From the NCBI RefSeq assembly GCF_000468115.1, contig NZ_AVQI01000042.1, positions 1 to 41,623 on the forward strand: DNA of 41,623 bases, in the 5' to 3' direction. Shown here piece by piece: positions 8,585-17,109 of the stretch. Position numbers and translations under genes: made by a program. How positions within the stretch are numbered: position 1 is the first letter of the stretch; each line of letters begins with the position of its first letter. The notes beneath the pieces are model-generated. The model saw nothing but the letters and a program-made list of their open reading frames with translations. It had not been told where the DNA came from and searched no databases. The stretch is from Treponema socranskii subsp. socranskii VPI DR56BR1116 = ATCC 35536. GTDB taxonomy: Bacteria; Spirochaetota; Spirochaetia; Treponematales; Treponemataceae.

Positions 8585-8636
8585 ATTTCTATATTATACA
8601 CGGTAAATGAAATAAAAACAATTTGTCGTGCAAAAA

Positions 8637-9293
8637 TTATTTACACGAAAAATTCAACACATTCGGCAGTTCGTACACGTCCGAAACCCCGTCAACGATG
8701 ATTCCTCCCATGCCCATTGCAAGCGGCAGAACGATATCGATATCGTAACGATCTCCGACGCTGAGGCATTCTGCGATCTCGGCTCCCGTCTCTTCGGCTG
8801 CTTTTTCGAAGGGTTCCCGCGCGGGTTTCGATTTTCCGAACGTATCGAGCCCGATGACACTCGCGATGCAGTCTTCGACGCCGAGCGCACAAAGCGTTTT
8901 ACGTCCGACACTTACGGGATTGTTCGTAACGCAGACGAGCGCATACGATCTTTTAAGCGTCTGCAAAGCTTCGAGGAGTCTTTCGTCGCGCGATAAAAAA
9001 TCGGCCGGTTCGATGAGCTCGTTCCTCCACGCGACGCACGTTTCGATCGGGATGCCGAGCGCGGCAAAGGTATTGCTTTCGCTTATTTTTTGTCCGCCGT
9101 GCGTTTTCGACCATTCGCTTCGGTAATCGTCGAACATCGTTCGGGCTTCTCTTTCGGATATGCCGCGTACTTTTGCGAAACGGCGGAGCTGAACTTCGCT
9201 TTGATGAGACACGTATGCGCCGTTCGTGTACAGAGTCGAATCGATGTCGAAGATAATTGTTTTGATCTTTTCGGGCAGGCGGCAGATTTTCAT
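8637..9293 (-). CDS. HAD-family hydrolase (5'-nucleotidase-like)
   Basis: This 218-residue haloacid dehalogenase-superfamily phosphatase has motif I in IIFDIDSTLY, motif II in LVCVTNN, a motif III lysine in GKSKPAREPF, and motif IV in SVGDRYDIDI. An N-terminal helical cap fits the pyrimidine 5'-nucleotidase-like subgroup. It begins with an ATGA overlap with the FGGY kinase stop, making it the third gene of the prs-kinase-HAD operon. A role in removing phosphate from a sugar phosphate or nucleotide is plausible but not shown. Confidence 0.85.
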   Translation of the reverse strand: MKICRLPEKIKTIIFDIDSTLYTNGAYVSHQSEVQLRRFAKVRGISEREARTMFDDYRSEWSKTHGGQKISESNTFAALGIPIETCVAWRNELIEPADFLSRDERLLEALQTLKRSYALVCVTNNPVSVGRKTLCALGVEDCIASVIGLDTFGKSKPAREPFEKAAEETGAEIAECLSVGDRYDIDIVLPLAMGMGGIIVDGVSDVYELPNVLNFSCK

Positions 9294-10513
9294 AGGGCGC
9301 TCCGCGGCTTGTATGTTTTAATAATTTTTACGAGGGAAGAAGCGGCTTTTTCGAGCGATCCGTACACGCCCAATCCCGTAAAGGCCGCAGCCGCATCTCC
9401 TATAAGCTCCGCGTCGGGACAGGAAGTGAGCGCAAGCGGAATGCCTGCATAATCGCATTTCATCTGCATCCATTGTTCGTTTTTCGTCTGGCCGCCGGTT
9501 ACGACGACCGGAAGGATGACGCGGATATTGTTTTTTTCGGCAGCTGCGAGCAGGACGGAAAACGACCGGTGCAAATTTTCGGCGATGAGCGACAGGATTT
9601 CGAAGCCGTCGCTTTCGGGGTGTTCGAGGCAGTACGCGATGAGTTCTTCGTATGAAAACTCTCTTTCCATAATCGCTTCGACGATTGTCTTGTAGTTGAC
9701 GAACATGCGCCCGCTTTCGGTCTGCAGTATGGACGCGTTCCAAAGTCCGCTCATGACGGAAGGCAGGGAGCGCACGCGCTCTGCGTGCAGCGGAAAGGGT
9801 GTGCAGATATTGACGCCTTCGCTGGAACCTGCGCGGTCGTATATCTTTCCGACGGCAAGGGAATTCGTTCCGATCATCGCGGCGATAAAATCCGGGCCTC
9901 CGCAAAAAACACGTACCGGTTTTTTTAAGCCGAGAGAAGCCGTCGCTTTTTCGTGCGTCGCTCCCGCATCGCTTGCGATCGGAACGTAGGGCGGGAGTTT
10001 GCTTTCAGGCAGGGATGCCGCTTCGAGCTGTTCGCGCGTCCAATATGCGCTCTCGTAGCGCGCTTCCGGTAAAATCGTCAAATTCGATCCGGTGAGTTTA
10101 TGAATGAGGTATTCCGGCCCGGAATAGATATACGGGGAAGCGTTCCATTCGGCGGGAAAAAGCTCGCGAAACGCCGCGATGCGCGGGATAAAAAGAGAAT
10201 GCGCGGCAAGAGTTCCCGCGATCGGTACGGGCTTTATGTCGGCGTTCCACAAGAGCGTCGTTCCGTCTTCGGAAACGATCGTCGGCCCGTTTCCCGAAAT
10301 GCCGATCGCCGCTATATCGTCTTTTCCGGCCGCATCGATGAGTTTTTTCGACGCACTGCACAGAGCGGGAAACCATCTTTGCGCGATATGCCGTTCATCC
10401 GGCTTTTCAAACGATTCTTTCGCAAACGCTTTGACATTGCCCTCGGCATCGATCAGTGCGGCTTTCAGCGATGTCGTTCCGATGTCGGCCGAGAGTACGG
10501 TCTTTTTCATCAT
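9290..10513 (-). CDS. FGGY-family carbohydrate kinase
   Basis: This is a sugar kinase with the ASKHA fold. The N-terminal phosphate-binding loop is SADIGTTSLKAALIDAEG. A central segment (FCGGPDFIAAMIG) and a C-terminal adenosine-binding segment (VVVTGGQTKNEQWMQ) are present. At 407 residues it is shorter than the usual 480-520 of xylulokinases, but both domains appear complete. The prs stop TGA is embedded in its ATGATG start, so translation is coupled to the PRPP synthetase. The neighbour suggests a pentose or nucleoside-derived sugar, but the substrate is not known. Confidence 0.85.
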   Translation of the reverse strand: MMKKTVLSADIGTTSLKAALIDAEGNVKAFAKESFEKPDERHIAQRWFPALCSASKKLIDAAGKDDIAAIGISGNGPTIVSEDGTTLLWNADIKPVPIAGTLAAHSLFIPRIAAFRELFPAEWNASPYIYSGPEYLIHKLTGSNLTILPEARYESAYWTREQLEAASLPESKLPPYVPIASDAGATHEKATASLGLKKPVRVFCGGPDFIAAMIGTNSLAVGKIYDRAGSSEGVNICTPFPLHAERVRSLPSVMSGLWNASILQTESGRMFVNYKTIVEAIMEREFSYEELIAYCLEHPESDGFEILSLIAENLHRSFSVLLAAAEKNNIRVILPVVVTGGQTKNEQWMQMKCDYAGIPLALTSCPDAELIGDAAAAFTGLGVYGSLEKAASSLVKIIKTYKPRSAL

Positions 10514-11769
10514 GTTTTCGGTTGCAGCGGCTGGGTCTGCTTTTCCATCTTTTCAATGAGCGTGCGGTTTTCGAGCAGGCGGCTCAGCGATTGGTTATAG
10601 TGAACGCGCATGATGACGTTTGCAAAAAGACCGCTTACGCTCGTGTTGATATACCATTCCCGTTTGCACAGCGCTTCGTGATAGACGGCGTTCGTTCCGA
10701 TGATGCGGTAAAAAAGCCCCTGTCGGTACGCTTCGTCGAAGAGGTCGATCGCGTTGCCGGTAAAAAACGGCAGGCTGATCGCGGCGATCACTTTCGTCGC
10801 ACCCTGTTCTTTCAAAAAGCCCATCGCTTTTAAAAGGGTGCCGCCGGTGCCGAGCATATCGTCGGCAAGGAAGGCGACTTTACCGTGCACGTCGCCGAGC
10901 AGTTTAATCGATTTGATGTTCGTATTCTTTGCGTTTTGCGTGACGATCGAATAATCGCGTTCTTTGTAGATCATCGCAAGCGGCAGCTTTAATCCGACCG
11001 CGTAGAATTTATTTCTGTCGATCGCGCCGGTGTCGGGAGATACGACGACCAAATCCTCCGTTTCACCGGTCAAGTCGACGATCTTGCTCAGCTCGCGGAT
11101 GATTTGATAGCTTGCGTGCAGGTTTTCGAGATTGACGGAACTGAACGCATTGACGATTTCGCGCGAGTGGATGTCGAGCGTAATGATCCGCGTTACGCCG
11201 AGCCATTCGTAAATGTGGCCGAGCATACTCGCAGTCAGTCCTTCGCGTCCCTTTTTTTTGTGCTGCCGGCTGTAGGGGTAGGCGGGCACGACAAGCGTAA
11301 TGGCCGCAGATCCCGCCTGCCTGACCGCATCGATCGTCACGAGCATGGACATGACGTGGTCGTTGACGGAAAGAACGGCTTTGTTCGTGCCGTCGTTCAG
11401 CGAAAGCTCTTCGTGATTTTCTATGTCTTGGAAGATATAGACGTCTTTTCCGCGTATGGATTCGAGCAGTTCGGTTTTGAATTCGCCGTTTGCAAAAAAC
11501 GTAAAGCGCGCGGGAATTTTAAAAGACGGCGCGCGATATTTCGTCACATCGCCTTTGATGTAGAGTTCGGGCGCGTCGATATCGTTTTCGAAATTGATTT
11601 TTTTGACAAGATCGTCTTTATTCAGTTCGTAGCGTTTTGAAATGACATCGTTTTTAAGCGTAAAACGATGCTTGTACATGTGCTTCAGATGCGTGATCAC
11701 TTCGTCGGCGAAACGTTCTCCGCCCGGACATGCAACGACGGCCAGGTTCATCGGTTCGGAATACGGCAT
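10510..11769 (-). CDS. prs: Ribose-phosphate pyrophosphokinase
   Basis: The enzyme makes PRPP from ribose 5-phosphate and ATP. The PRPP-binding loop is FLADDMLGTGGTL, and the catalytic-loop and binding region VVSPDTGAIDRNKFYAVGL precedes it. The protein has 419 residues against about 315 for the standard bacterial enzyme; the extra length is mostly in the N-terminal half. It could be a divergent long Prs or a Prs-like paralogue. The ATG at 11769 has AGGGGT eight bases upstream. It is the first gene of a tightly overlapped three-gene operon with its own promoter. Confidence 0.88.
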   Translation of the reverse strand: MPYSEPMNLAVVACPGGERFADEVITHLKHMYKHRFTLKNDVISKRYELNKDDLVKKINFENDIDAPELYIKGDVTKYRAPSFKIPARFTFFANGEFKTELLESIRGKDVYIFQDIENHEELSLNDGTNKAVLSVNDHVMSMLVTIDAVRQAGSAAITLVVPAYPYSRQHKKKGREGLTASMLGHIYEWLGVTRIITLDIHSREIVNAFSSVNLENLHASYQIIRELSKIVDLTGETEDLVVVSPDTGAIDRNKFYAVGLKLPLAMIYKERDYSIVTQNAKNTNIKSIKLLGDVHGKVAFLADDMLGTGGTLLKAMGFLKEQGATKVIAAISLPFFTGNAIDLFDEAYRQGLFYRIIGTNAVYHEALCKREWYINTSVSGLFANVIMRVHYNQSLSRLLENRTLIEKMEKQTQPLQPKT

Positions 11770-11809
11770 GATTCAAGACCCCTCTTTCGCGATTTCACGC
11801 GTGGTTTTC

Positions 11810-11838
11810 ATAGTATCATTTTTTTTGCGATGTGACAA
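11810..11838 (-). promoter_or_regulatory. prs operon promoter
   Basis: On the minus strand TTGTCA (11833-11838) and TACTAT (11810-11815) are 17 bases apart, upstream of the prs SD sequence. Confidence 0.55.
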
Positions 11839-11955
11839 TCGGACGATTGTGAACAGGCGGCGATCTGCTGTCTTGAAGTGCGACAATTTTTGGTCTAACG
11901 GCGGGATTTCGATTTTTAGCTTACGTTTGCGTTTTGGTTTTCCAACCGTTCAAGG

Positions 11956-12687
11956 CTATATATCTTCGATTTGCGGCTGCCTGTCATCCGATGCTTTTTG
12001 CGATAACAGCATTTCCACTCGTTTTAAGTGATTTTTCATTGCAGCGTACGCTTTGCCTTCATTGCCGTCGAGAACGCTTTCATATATCTGCGTGTGATAC
12101 GTGACGACTTCGTCGCGCGGCGTCGTATATTTAAGACTCCAAAATTGATGAGCGGAGATCGAATATGAAAGGGTTTCATAGCATTGCTTTAAAAAATCGT
12201 TGTATGATGCATTGACGATGGATCTGTGAAAACGCAAATCGGATTCGAAAAAACTATTTGCTTTTTTTAATTTGAGTTTTCGAATTTCATTGATCGAATC
12301 GAACAGCGCATTTTGTATTTCTTTAATATCATCCGACGTTCGATTTAAAGCCGCCTCTCTGGCCGCTTCGGACTCGATCACGATACGCATTCTAATGGAT
12401 TCCAGCAGCAACCGTTCGGAATCCAGCTTGCGTTCTCGTTCGATGCCGTCCATGTCAAAGGAGCCGTCTCCCTGTGAAATTATGACGGTACCGGATCCTC
12501 TCGTAGTTTTTATAAAGCCCCGTATCGCAAGCAGTTTGATGGCTTCTCTGACAGGGATACGGCTTGTATTGTAAAACTCCGCCAGTTTGCGTTCTGCAGG
12601 AAACTTATCTCCGATATGATATTCCCCCGTCATAATCTTTTGCTCGAGATCATGATAAATGTCATCGCTCAATCTTCTGCGTGTCAT
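11956..12687 (-). CDS. GntR/FadR-family transcriptional regulator
   Basis: This 243-residue regulator has an N-terminal winged helix (SDDIYHDLEQKIM ... SRIPVREAIKLLAIRG ... TRGSGTVI), typical of GntR proteins, and a C-terminal all-helical FCD domain with histidines (RFHRSI, YHTQIY) that in relatives bind a metal and an organic acid. It is divergent from the aldolase/GntP cluster and is the obvious candidate regulator. No SD precedes the ATG; TATAAT on the minus strand (12696-12701) ends 8 bases before it, so the mRNA may be almost leaderless. The effector is probably a pathway acid; that is inference. Confidence 0.92.
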   Translation of the reverse strand: MTRRRLSDDIYHDLEQKIMTGEYHIGDKFPAERKLAEFYNTSRIPVREAIKLLAIRGFIKTTRGSGTVIISQGDGSFDMDGIERERKLDSERLLLESIRMRIVIESEAAREAALNRTSDDIKEIQNALFDSINEIRKLKLKKANSFFESDLRFHRSIVNASYNDFLKQCYETLSYSISAHQFWSLKYTTPRDEVVTYHTQIYESVLDGNEGKAYAAMKNHLKRVEMLLSQKASDDRQPQIEDI

Positions 12688-12737
12688 ATTTTTTAATTAT
12701 AGCTGAAATTTCGATTTATAGTAACTGGCAATCAGTC

Positions 12738-12877
12738 TTTGGTATATATTATTCCAATAATTGATGAATATATTACCGGTTGTATTCGGATATACCAAAT
12801 AATTATATGTAACTTGTTATAATATAAAGAATAAGTAATATTAGGTAATTTTATGCTTGACGGATATTGGTATGTAT
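12738..12877. promoter_or_regulatory. Candidate GntR operator half-sites
   Basis: Three copies of the same half-site lie in the divergent region: TTTGGTATAT at 12738-12747, its exact reverse complement ATATACCAAA at 12790-12799, and TTGGTATGTAT at 12867-12877. TGGT/ACCA half-sites are the type bound by FadR-subfamily regulators. The third copy falls inside the spacer of the plus-strand promoter. Confidence 0.5.
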
Positions 12878-12885
12878 ATTATAAT
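12857..12885 (+). promoter_or_regulatory. Promoter of aldolase/GntP operon
   Basis: TTGACG (12857-12862) and a perfect TATAAT (12880-12885) are 17 bases apart, with the first gene's SD (AAAGGAGG) at about 12904-12911. Confidence 0.75.
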
Positions 12886-12922
12886 CCAGTTGTAAATTAT
12901 TTGAAAAGGAGGATTTTGCTGT

Positions 12923-13510
12923 ATGTATCGAGAATTTTTGAAAGCAAAAAACGAATTCCTGCAAGCGGCAGCAAGGACTTACGAAAGCGGCATCCAAACG
13001 GGGACGGGCGGCAACCTCAGTGTCCGCATACCCGGGACGGATCTGATGATCGTAAAGCCCAGCGGTTATTCCTATGGACAGTGCAATGAAGAGAATCTGA
13101 CCGTAACCGATTTCGAAGGCAATCTTCAAGAAGGTACGTATAAACCGACAAGGGAGTCTACGCTTCACGGCAATCTCTACAAGCGTTATGCAAATATCGG
13201 CGGTATTGTGCATACGCACAGCCCTTACGCCATTTTGATTTCGCTGAATTTTGACGAACTGCCTTTGGTAACGATGCATTCTCAGCTGAAACTCAAAAAA
13301 CCCGTACAGTGCATTGATGTCAAAACACAGGCCGTTACGGAAGATGAGCTTCCGAAAGTGTTTGCAGTGATGGACAGCGATCCTGAGACCGCAGCGTTTA
13401 TTTTGAAAGGGCACGGCATCGTAGCTGTAGCTTCCAACCCCGTTAAAGCCGGACAGATCGCAGAGTTAATCGAAGAAACGGCTCAAATCGCATGGGAACA
13501 GATGAAATGA
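12923..13510 (+). CDS. Class II aldolase/adducin-family protein (short form)
   Basis: This 195-residue enzyme is of the L-fuculose-phosphate aldolase type. The zinc-site pattern is intact: a glutamate in TRESTLHGNL, paired histidines in HTHS and a third histidine in KGHGIV. GTGGNLSVRIP near the N-terminus is the typical phosphate-loop region. The ATG at 12923 follows a strong AAAGGAGG. It opens the cluster controlled by the divergent GntR regulator. Such enzymes split or epimerise phosphorylated sugars or sugar acids; the substrate here is unknown. Confidence 0.9.
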   Translation: MYREFLKAKNEFLQAAARTYESGIQTGTGGNLSVRIPGTDLMIVKPSGYSYGQCNEENLTVTDFEGNLQEGTYKPTRESTLHGNLYKRYANIGGIVHTHSPYAILISLNFDELPLVTMHSQLKLKKPVQCIDVKTQAVTEDELPKVFAVMDSDPETAAFILKGHGIVAVASNPVKAGQIAELIEETAQIAWEQMK

Positions 13511-13581
13511 ATATCGCAACGACAGAGATATCGTTTCTATAAAACACGGATTAAACGATTTTATTCATCAAGGAGAAAAAG

Positions 13582-14379
13582 ATGACCAATTATACTATCA
13601 CCCCCATCAATACCGGACTCGTCAATTCCAACAAGGCGACGTACCTGTATCATTTCAGTACGCATAAATTTTACGATGTCACAGGCGACGTAAAACTTCC
13701 CGTAACCGTTTTTCTCGTCCAAGGCGGCGGCAGAAAGATTATGGTCGATCTCGGCATGAGCGATACCGAAATTGCCGGTAAATACCACCATCCGGGGTCT
13801 ATACAATCGGAAGGTATGGCGGTGCACGAACAGCTGACAAAGCTCGGCATCGATCCTAAGGAAATCACGGATGTAATTTTTACTCATCTCCACTGGGATC
13901 ACGTTTACAACCTTGATAAATTTCCGAACGCAGATTTGTATGTGCAGAGAAAAGAGTACGACTTTGCGGTAAATCCGATTCCGATTTACTATAAGTCTTA
14001 CGAATATCCGGTAATCGGTCGAGAACCGCAATTCAAAGGGCGTGCATTCAACTTCCTTGACGGTGAAGCGAAAATAATGGACGGCATCTATGTATATCCC
14101 AGTCCGGGACATTCCGTCGCCCACCAGACCGTCGTCGTCAATACTTCCGAAGGGCAATATCACTGCTGTGGTGATCTGATTTTTACTTATGATAATTTAA
14201 AAGAAATACCGCAGATTCATTATGAAATAACACCGCCGGGCAGATTCCTCAATATCGTCGATGAATGGAACAGTATCGTCGAACTTAAACGACGTGCCAA
14301 GAGCATCGAATTCATTCTCCCAACTCACGCGCCTGAAATGCTTGATATTATCGCTTCCGGCAGAGTGTACGGGAAATAA
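13582..14379 (+). CDS. MBL-fold hydrolase, lactonase-like
   Basis: This 265-residue metallo-beta-lactamase-fold protein resembles the N-acyl-homoserine-lactonase group. The dinuclear metal motif HLHWDH is at residues 102-107, with later ligands in SPGHSVAHQT, CCGDLIF and LPTHAPEM. The ATG follows AAGGAG. In this neighbourhood, with two aldolases and a GntP permease, a sugar-acid lactonase role is more likely than quorum quenching; that is inference from context. Confidence 0.87.
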   Translation: MTNYTITPINTGLVNSNKATYLYHFSTHKFYDVTGDVKLPVTVFLVQGGGRKIMVDLGMSDTEIAGKYHHPGSIQSEGMAVHEQLTKLGIDPKEITDVIFTHLHWDHVYNLDKFPNADLYVQRKEYDFAVNPIPIYYKSYEYPVIGREPQFKGRAFNFLDGEAKIMDGIYVYPSPGHSVAHQTVVVNTSEGQYHCCGDLIFTYDNLKEIPQIHYEITPPGRFLNIVDEWNSIVELKRRAKSIEFILPTHAPEMLDIIASGRVYGK

Positions 14380-14391
14380 AGTGAGGATCCC

Positions 14392-15609
14392 ATGCGAAAG
14401 AAAATAGCACTCATCGCTTCATTGGACACTAAGTTAAACGAAACGCTGTTTGCCAAAAAGGAAATCGAAAGCTGCGGCTGCGAGGGATTGATTATCGATA
14501 TCAGTGCGAAGACGGTATTGGACGCCGGGGCTGAGGTGACACCGGTGGAAATTCTAAAGCGCTACGGTATGGAGTGGAAAGATTTTGATTTGCTTGGAAA
14601 AGCCGATCGCATCGAAACCATGTCGAAAGCACTCAACGCTGCCGTTTTCGATCTGTATCGGGAAGGCCTTTTTGATGCCGTCATTTCAATCGGCGGCGGA
14701 CAAAATGCCAGAATGGCGGCAGCGGCAATGAAGGCTCTCCCGTTCGGCGTTCCGAAAATCGTCGCTTCTTCGCTTGCGTGCGGGAAACGGACAATGGAGC
14801 AATACGTCGGAGACAAGGATATTATGGTTGTCCATACGGTAGCGGATATATCCGGTCTCAACGAAATCACGAAAACGGTTATCTATAACGTCTGTCACGC
14901 GGTGATCGGTATGCTTGAACATCGGAAACCCATTGAAAAAGATATTCGTAAAAAAGTTGCGGCAACGATGCTCGGCATTACCTGTCGCGGTACCGAGGGG
15001 GTACTTCGCAGACTGCCGGACGATTCGTTTGAAAAAATCTGTTTCCATGCGAACGGTACCGGCGGCAGATGTATGGAGTCTCTTATCCGTGAAGGCAAAT
15101 TCGATCTCGTGCTCGACATGACGCTTCACGAAATCACTTGTGAACTGTTCGGCGGCTACTGTACGGGTGCGCCGAATCGTTTGACGGCGGCTATTGAAAA
15201 TAACATACCGATGGTTGTCGTTCCCGGTGCGCTCGATATGCTGGACTTTTTCATCGATGAAGACGGAAAGGGGCTTCCCGACGATATAGACAGCAGAAAA
15301 AAAGTTTTCCATAACGCCAGTATCTGTCACACTAAAATCCGTAAAAACGAAGCACTACGACTCGCGCAAGCGCTCGCCGATCGTTTGAATCGGGCAGAGA
15401 TGCCTGTGACGCTCGTTTTGCCCGACGGAGGTTTTTGTGAAGCGGCGGCGGTCAACGGACCGATGTACGATTCGGAAGTCGATAAAACATTTATCGAAAC
15501 GATAAAGTCGCTCTTAAAAAAGGAGATTCGTGTCGTCGATGTTCACGGCAATATCAATGACGAAGCCGTTCAAGAAGTGATCGCAAAAGAATTAATACAT
15601 CTTGCGTAA
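14392..15609 (+). CDS. UPF0261 / Tm-1-like ATP-binding protein
   Basis: This 405-residue protein begins KKIALIASLDTKLNETLF, the hallmark start of the UPF0261 (Tm-1-like) family. A glycine-rich segment VISIGGGQNARM and conserved CGKRTMEQYVG follow, and a second domain starts near residue 185 (AATMLGITCRGTEGVL). The family is named after the tomato resistance protein Tm-1 and has no settled enzymatic role in bacteria that I can state. It is often paired with a TIM-barrel protein, which is absent here. It is 12 bases from the preceding gene, with GTGAGG as SD, so the cluster is co-transcribed. Confidence 0.88.
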   Translation: MRKKIALIASLDTKLNETLFAKKEIESCGCEGLIIDISAKTVLDAGAEVTPVEILKRYGMEWKDFDLLGKADRIETMSKALNAAVFDLYREGLFDAVISIGGGQNARMAAAAMKALPFGVPKIVASSLACGKRTMEQYVGDKDIMVVHTVADISGLNEITKTVIYNVCHAVIGMLEHRKPIEKDIRKKVAATMLGITCRGTEGVLRRLPDDSFEKICFHANGTGGRCMESLIREGKFDLVLDMTLHEITCELFGGYCTGAPNRLTAAIENNIPMVVVPGALDMLDFFIDEDGKGLPDDIDSRKKVFHNASICHTKIRKNEALRLAQALADRLNRAEMPVTLVLPDGGFCEAAAVNGPMYDSEVDKTFIETIKSLLKKEIRVVDVHGNINDEAVQEVIAKELIHLA

Positions 15610-15628
15610 AGAAATAGGAGGAAACTAT

Positions 15629-17023
15629 ATGACAACAGTAATCTCGGTTATCGGATTGTTTTTAGCATTGTTTTTGCTGATTTTTCTTGCATTCAAAGGA
15701 CACAGCGTTATTATTATCGCTCCTATCGTTGCGACGGTCGCGGTGCTCTTTGCGTCGGGATTCGAACCGCATCTAATGGCGAACTATACTGAAGTGTATA
15801 TGCGCGGTTTTGCAAATTATGCAAAAAATTATTTTCCGCTTTATCTCTTCGGTGCCGTTTTCGCGAAAATTATGGAGGTCTGCGGATATGCCGATTCGAT
15901 TTCACAGGCGATAGCGAAGCGGCTTGGTGCCGATAAAGCGATCCTCTGTATTGTTTTGATCTGTGCGATCCTGACCTACGGCGGCGTTTCTCTGTTTGTC
16001 GTTACGTTCGTCGTTTTGCCGATTGCCATTTCGCTCTATCGTTCCGCTGATATTCCGAAACGCTTGATTCCCGGAGCGATCGCACTCGGCGCTTTTACGT
16101 TTACTATGACCGCGATGCCGGGTTCGCCTCAGGTACAAAATACTATTCCAATGATATACTTCGGAACCGACGCTTTTGCCGCCCCCGTACTCGGTATAAT
16201 TGCATCTATTATCATGTTTACGGCGGGTATGTTGTGGCTGTCATACAGTGCAAAAAAAGCCCGCACAGCAGGCGAAGGGTACGGCATTCATGACGATGGA
16301 CCGATCGAAGAAAAAGAAAAAAAAGACCTTCCGGGTATCGTGCATCCTATCATTGCTTTTATTTTGATCGTTGCGGTAAATCTGCTTTTTTCTAAAGTGA
16401 TCTATCCGCGTATCGATTCTTCCTATTTGGATAAATTTTCTACGACTATCAGCGCCGTATCAGGCAACTGGTCGGTTTTAATCGCGCTGCTGGTAGCGAC
16501 GGGATACTTGATTTTGGTCAGTATACCGCGGCTGCGGAATCGCTTGAAAAATGATTTGAGGGTTGCCGCCGGAAACTCTTTGCTTCCGCTGATAAATTCC
16601 TGTGCTGTCGTCGGGTTCGGCGCCGTCATCAGAGGGCTTGCTATCTTTGCTATCGTCCAATCATTCATTTTGTCAGTATCCGCCAACCCTCTGATTTCCG
16701 AAGTGCTCGCCGTCAACCTGCTCTGCGGGCTTACTGCATCTGCATCGGGAGGTTTGGGTGCTACATTGCAGGCTTTAGCACCGACCTTTATCGAAGCGGG
16801 AGCCAGGGTCGGAATCGGACCGGAAGTGCTGCATCGCATTGCATCGATCTCCTCAGGTGGCTTGGATTCCCTGCCGCATAACGGAGCGACGGTTACAACG
16901 CTTTCGCTGTGTAGAATCAGTCATCGGGAAGGCTACCTTGATATGTTTATGTGTTCCGTTGTCATTCCAATCTGTACCGTACTCATAATCGTATTGCTTG
17001 CATCGCTTGGATTACGATACTAG
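15629..17023 (+). CDS. GntP-family permease
   Basis: This membrane protein of about 464 residues has some 12 hydrophobic segments and features of the GntP gluconate/organic-acid:H+ symporter family (FPLYLFGAVFAKIME, GGVSLFVV, AMPGSPQVQN, GATLQALAPTF, SGGLDSLPHNGATV). The frame runs back to 15602, but the ATG at 15629 is chosen because AGGAGG lies 8 bases before it. It probably brings the pathway's sugar acid into the cell. An intrinsic terminator follows immediately, before the last aldolase gene. Confidence 0.93.
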   Translation: MTTVISVIGLFLALFLLIFLAFKGHSVIIIAPIVATVAVLFASGFEPHLMANYTEVYMRGFANYAKNYFPLYLFGAVFAKIMEVCGYADSISQAIAKRLGADKAILCIVLICAILTYGGVSLFVVTFVVLPIAISLYRSADIPKRLIPGAIALGAFTFTMTAMPGSPQVQNTIPMIYFGTDAFAAPVLGIIASIIMFTAGMLWLSYSAKKARTAGEGYGIHDDGPIEEKEKKDLPGIVHPIIAFILIVAVNLLFSKVIYPRIDSSYLDKFSTTISAVSGNWSVLIALLVATGYLILVSIPRLRNRLKNDLRVAAGNSLLPLINSCAVVGFGAVIRGLAIFAIVQSFILSVSANPLISEVLAVNLLCGLTASASGGLGATLQALAPTFIEAGARVGIGPEVLHRIASISSGGLDSLPHNGATVTTLSLCRISHREGYLDMFMCSVVIPICTVLIIVLLASLGLRY

Positions 17024-17036
17024 GTTGATTTTCTTG

Positions 17037-17068
17037 AAAACGCCGGAGATATGCTGTTCCGGCGTTTT
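17037..17068 (+). terminator. Intrinsic terminator after GntP gene
   Basis: AAAACGCCGGA (17037-17047) pairs with TCCGGCGTTTT (17058-17068) around a 10-base loop, leaving a T-rich 3' arm. It separates the first four genes from the second aldolase, suggesting reduced expression or a separate promoter for the latter. Confidence 0.85.
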
Positions 17069-17109
17069 ATATTGTGGGTTGCTATTGCATCCTTACATGG
17101 AGTTGCGTG

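Noticed and set aside
13582-14379. Quorum-quenching acyl-homoserine lactonase working against AI-2
   Set aside because: AI-2 is not a lactone substrate of this fold, and the gene belongs to a sugar-acid-type cluster far from the lsr genes.
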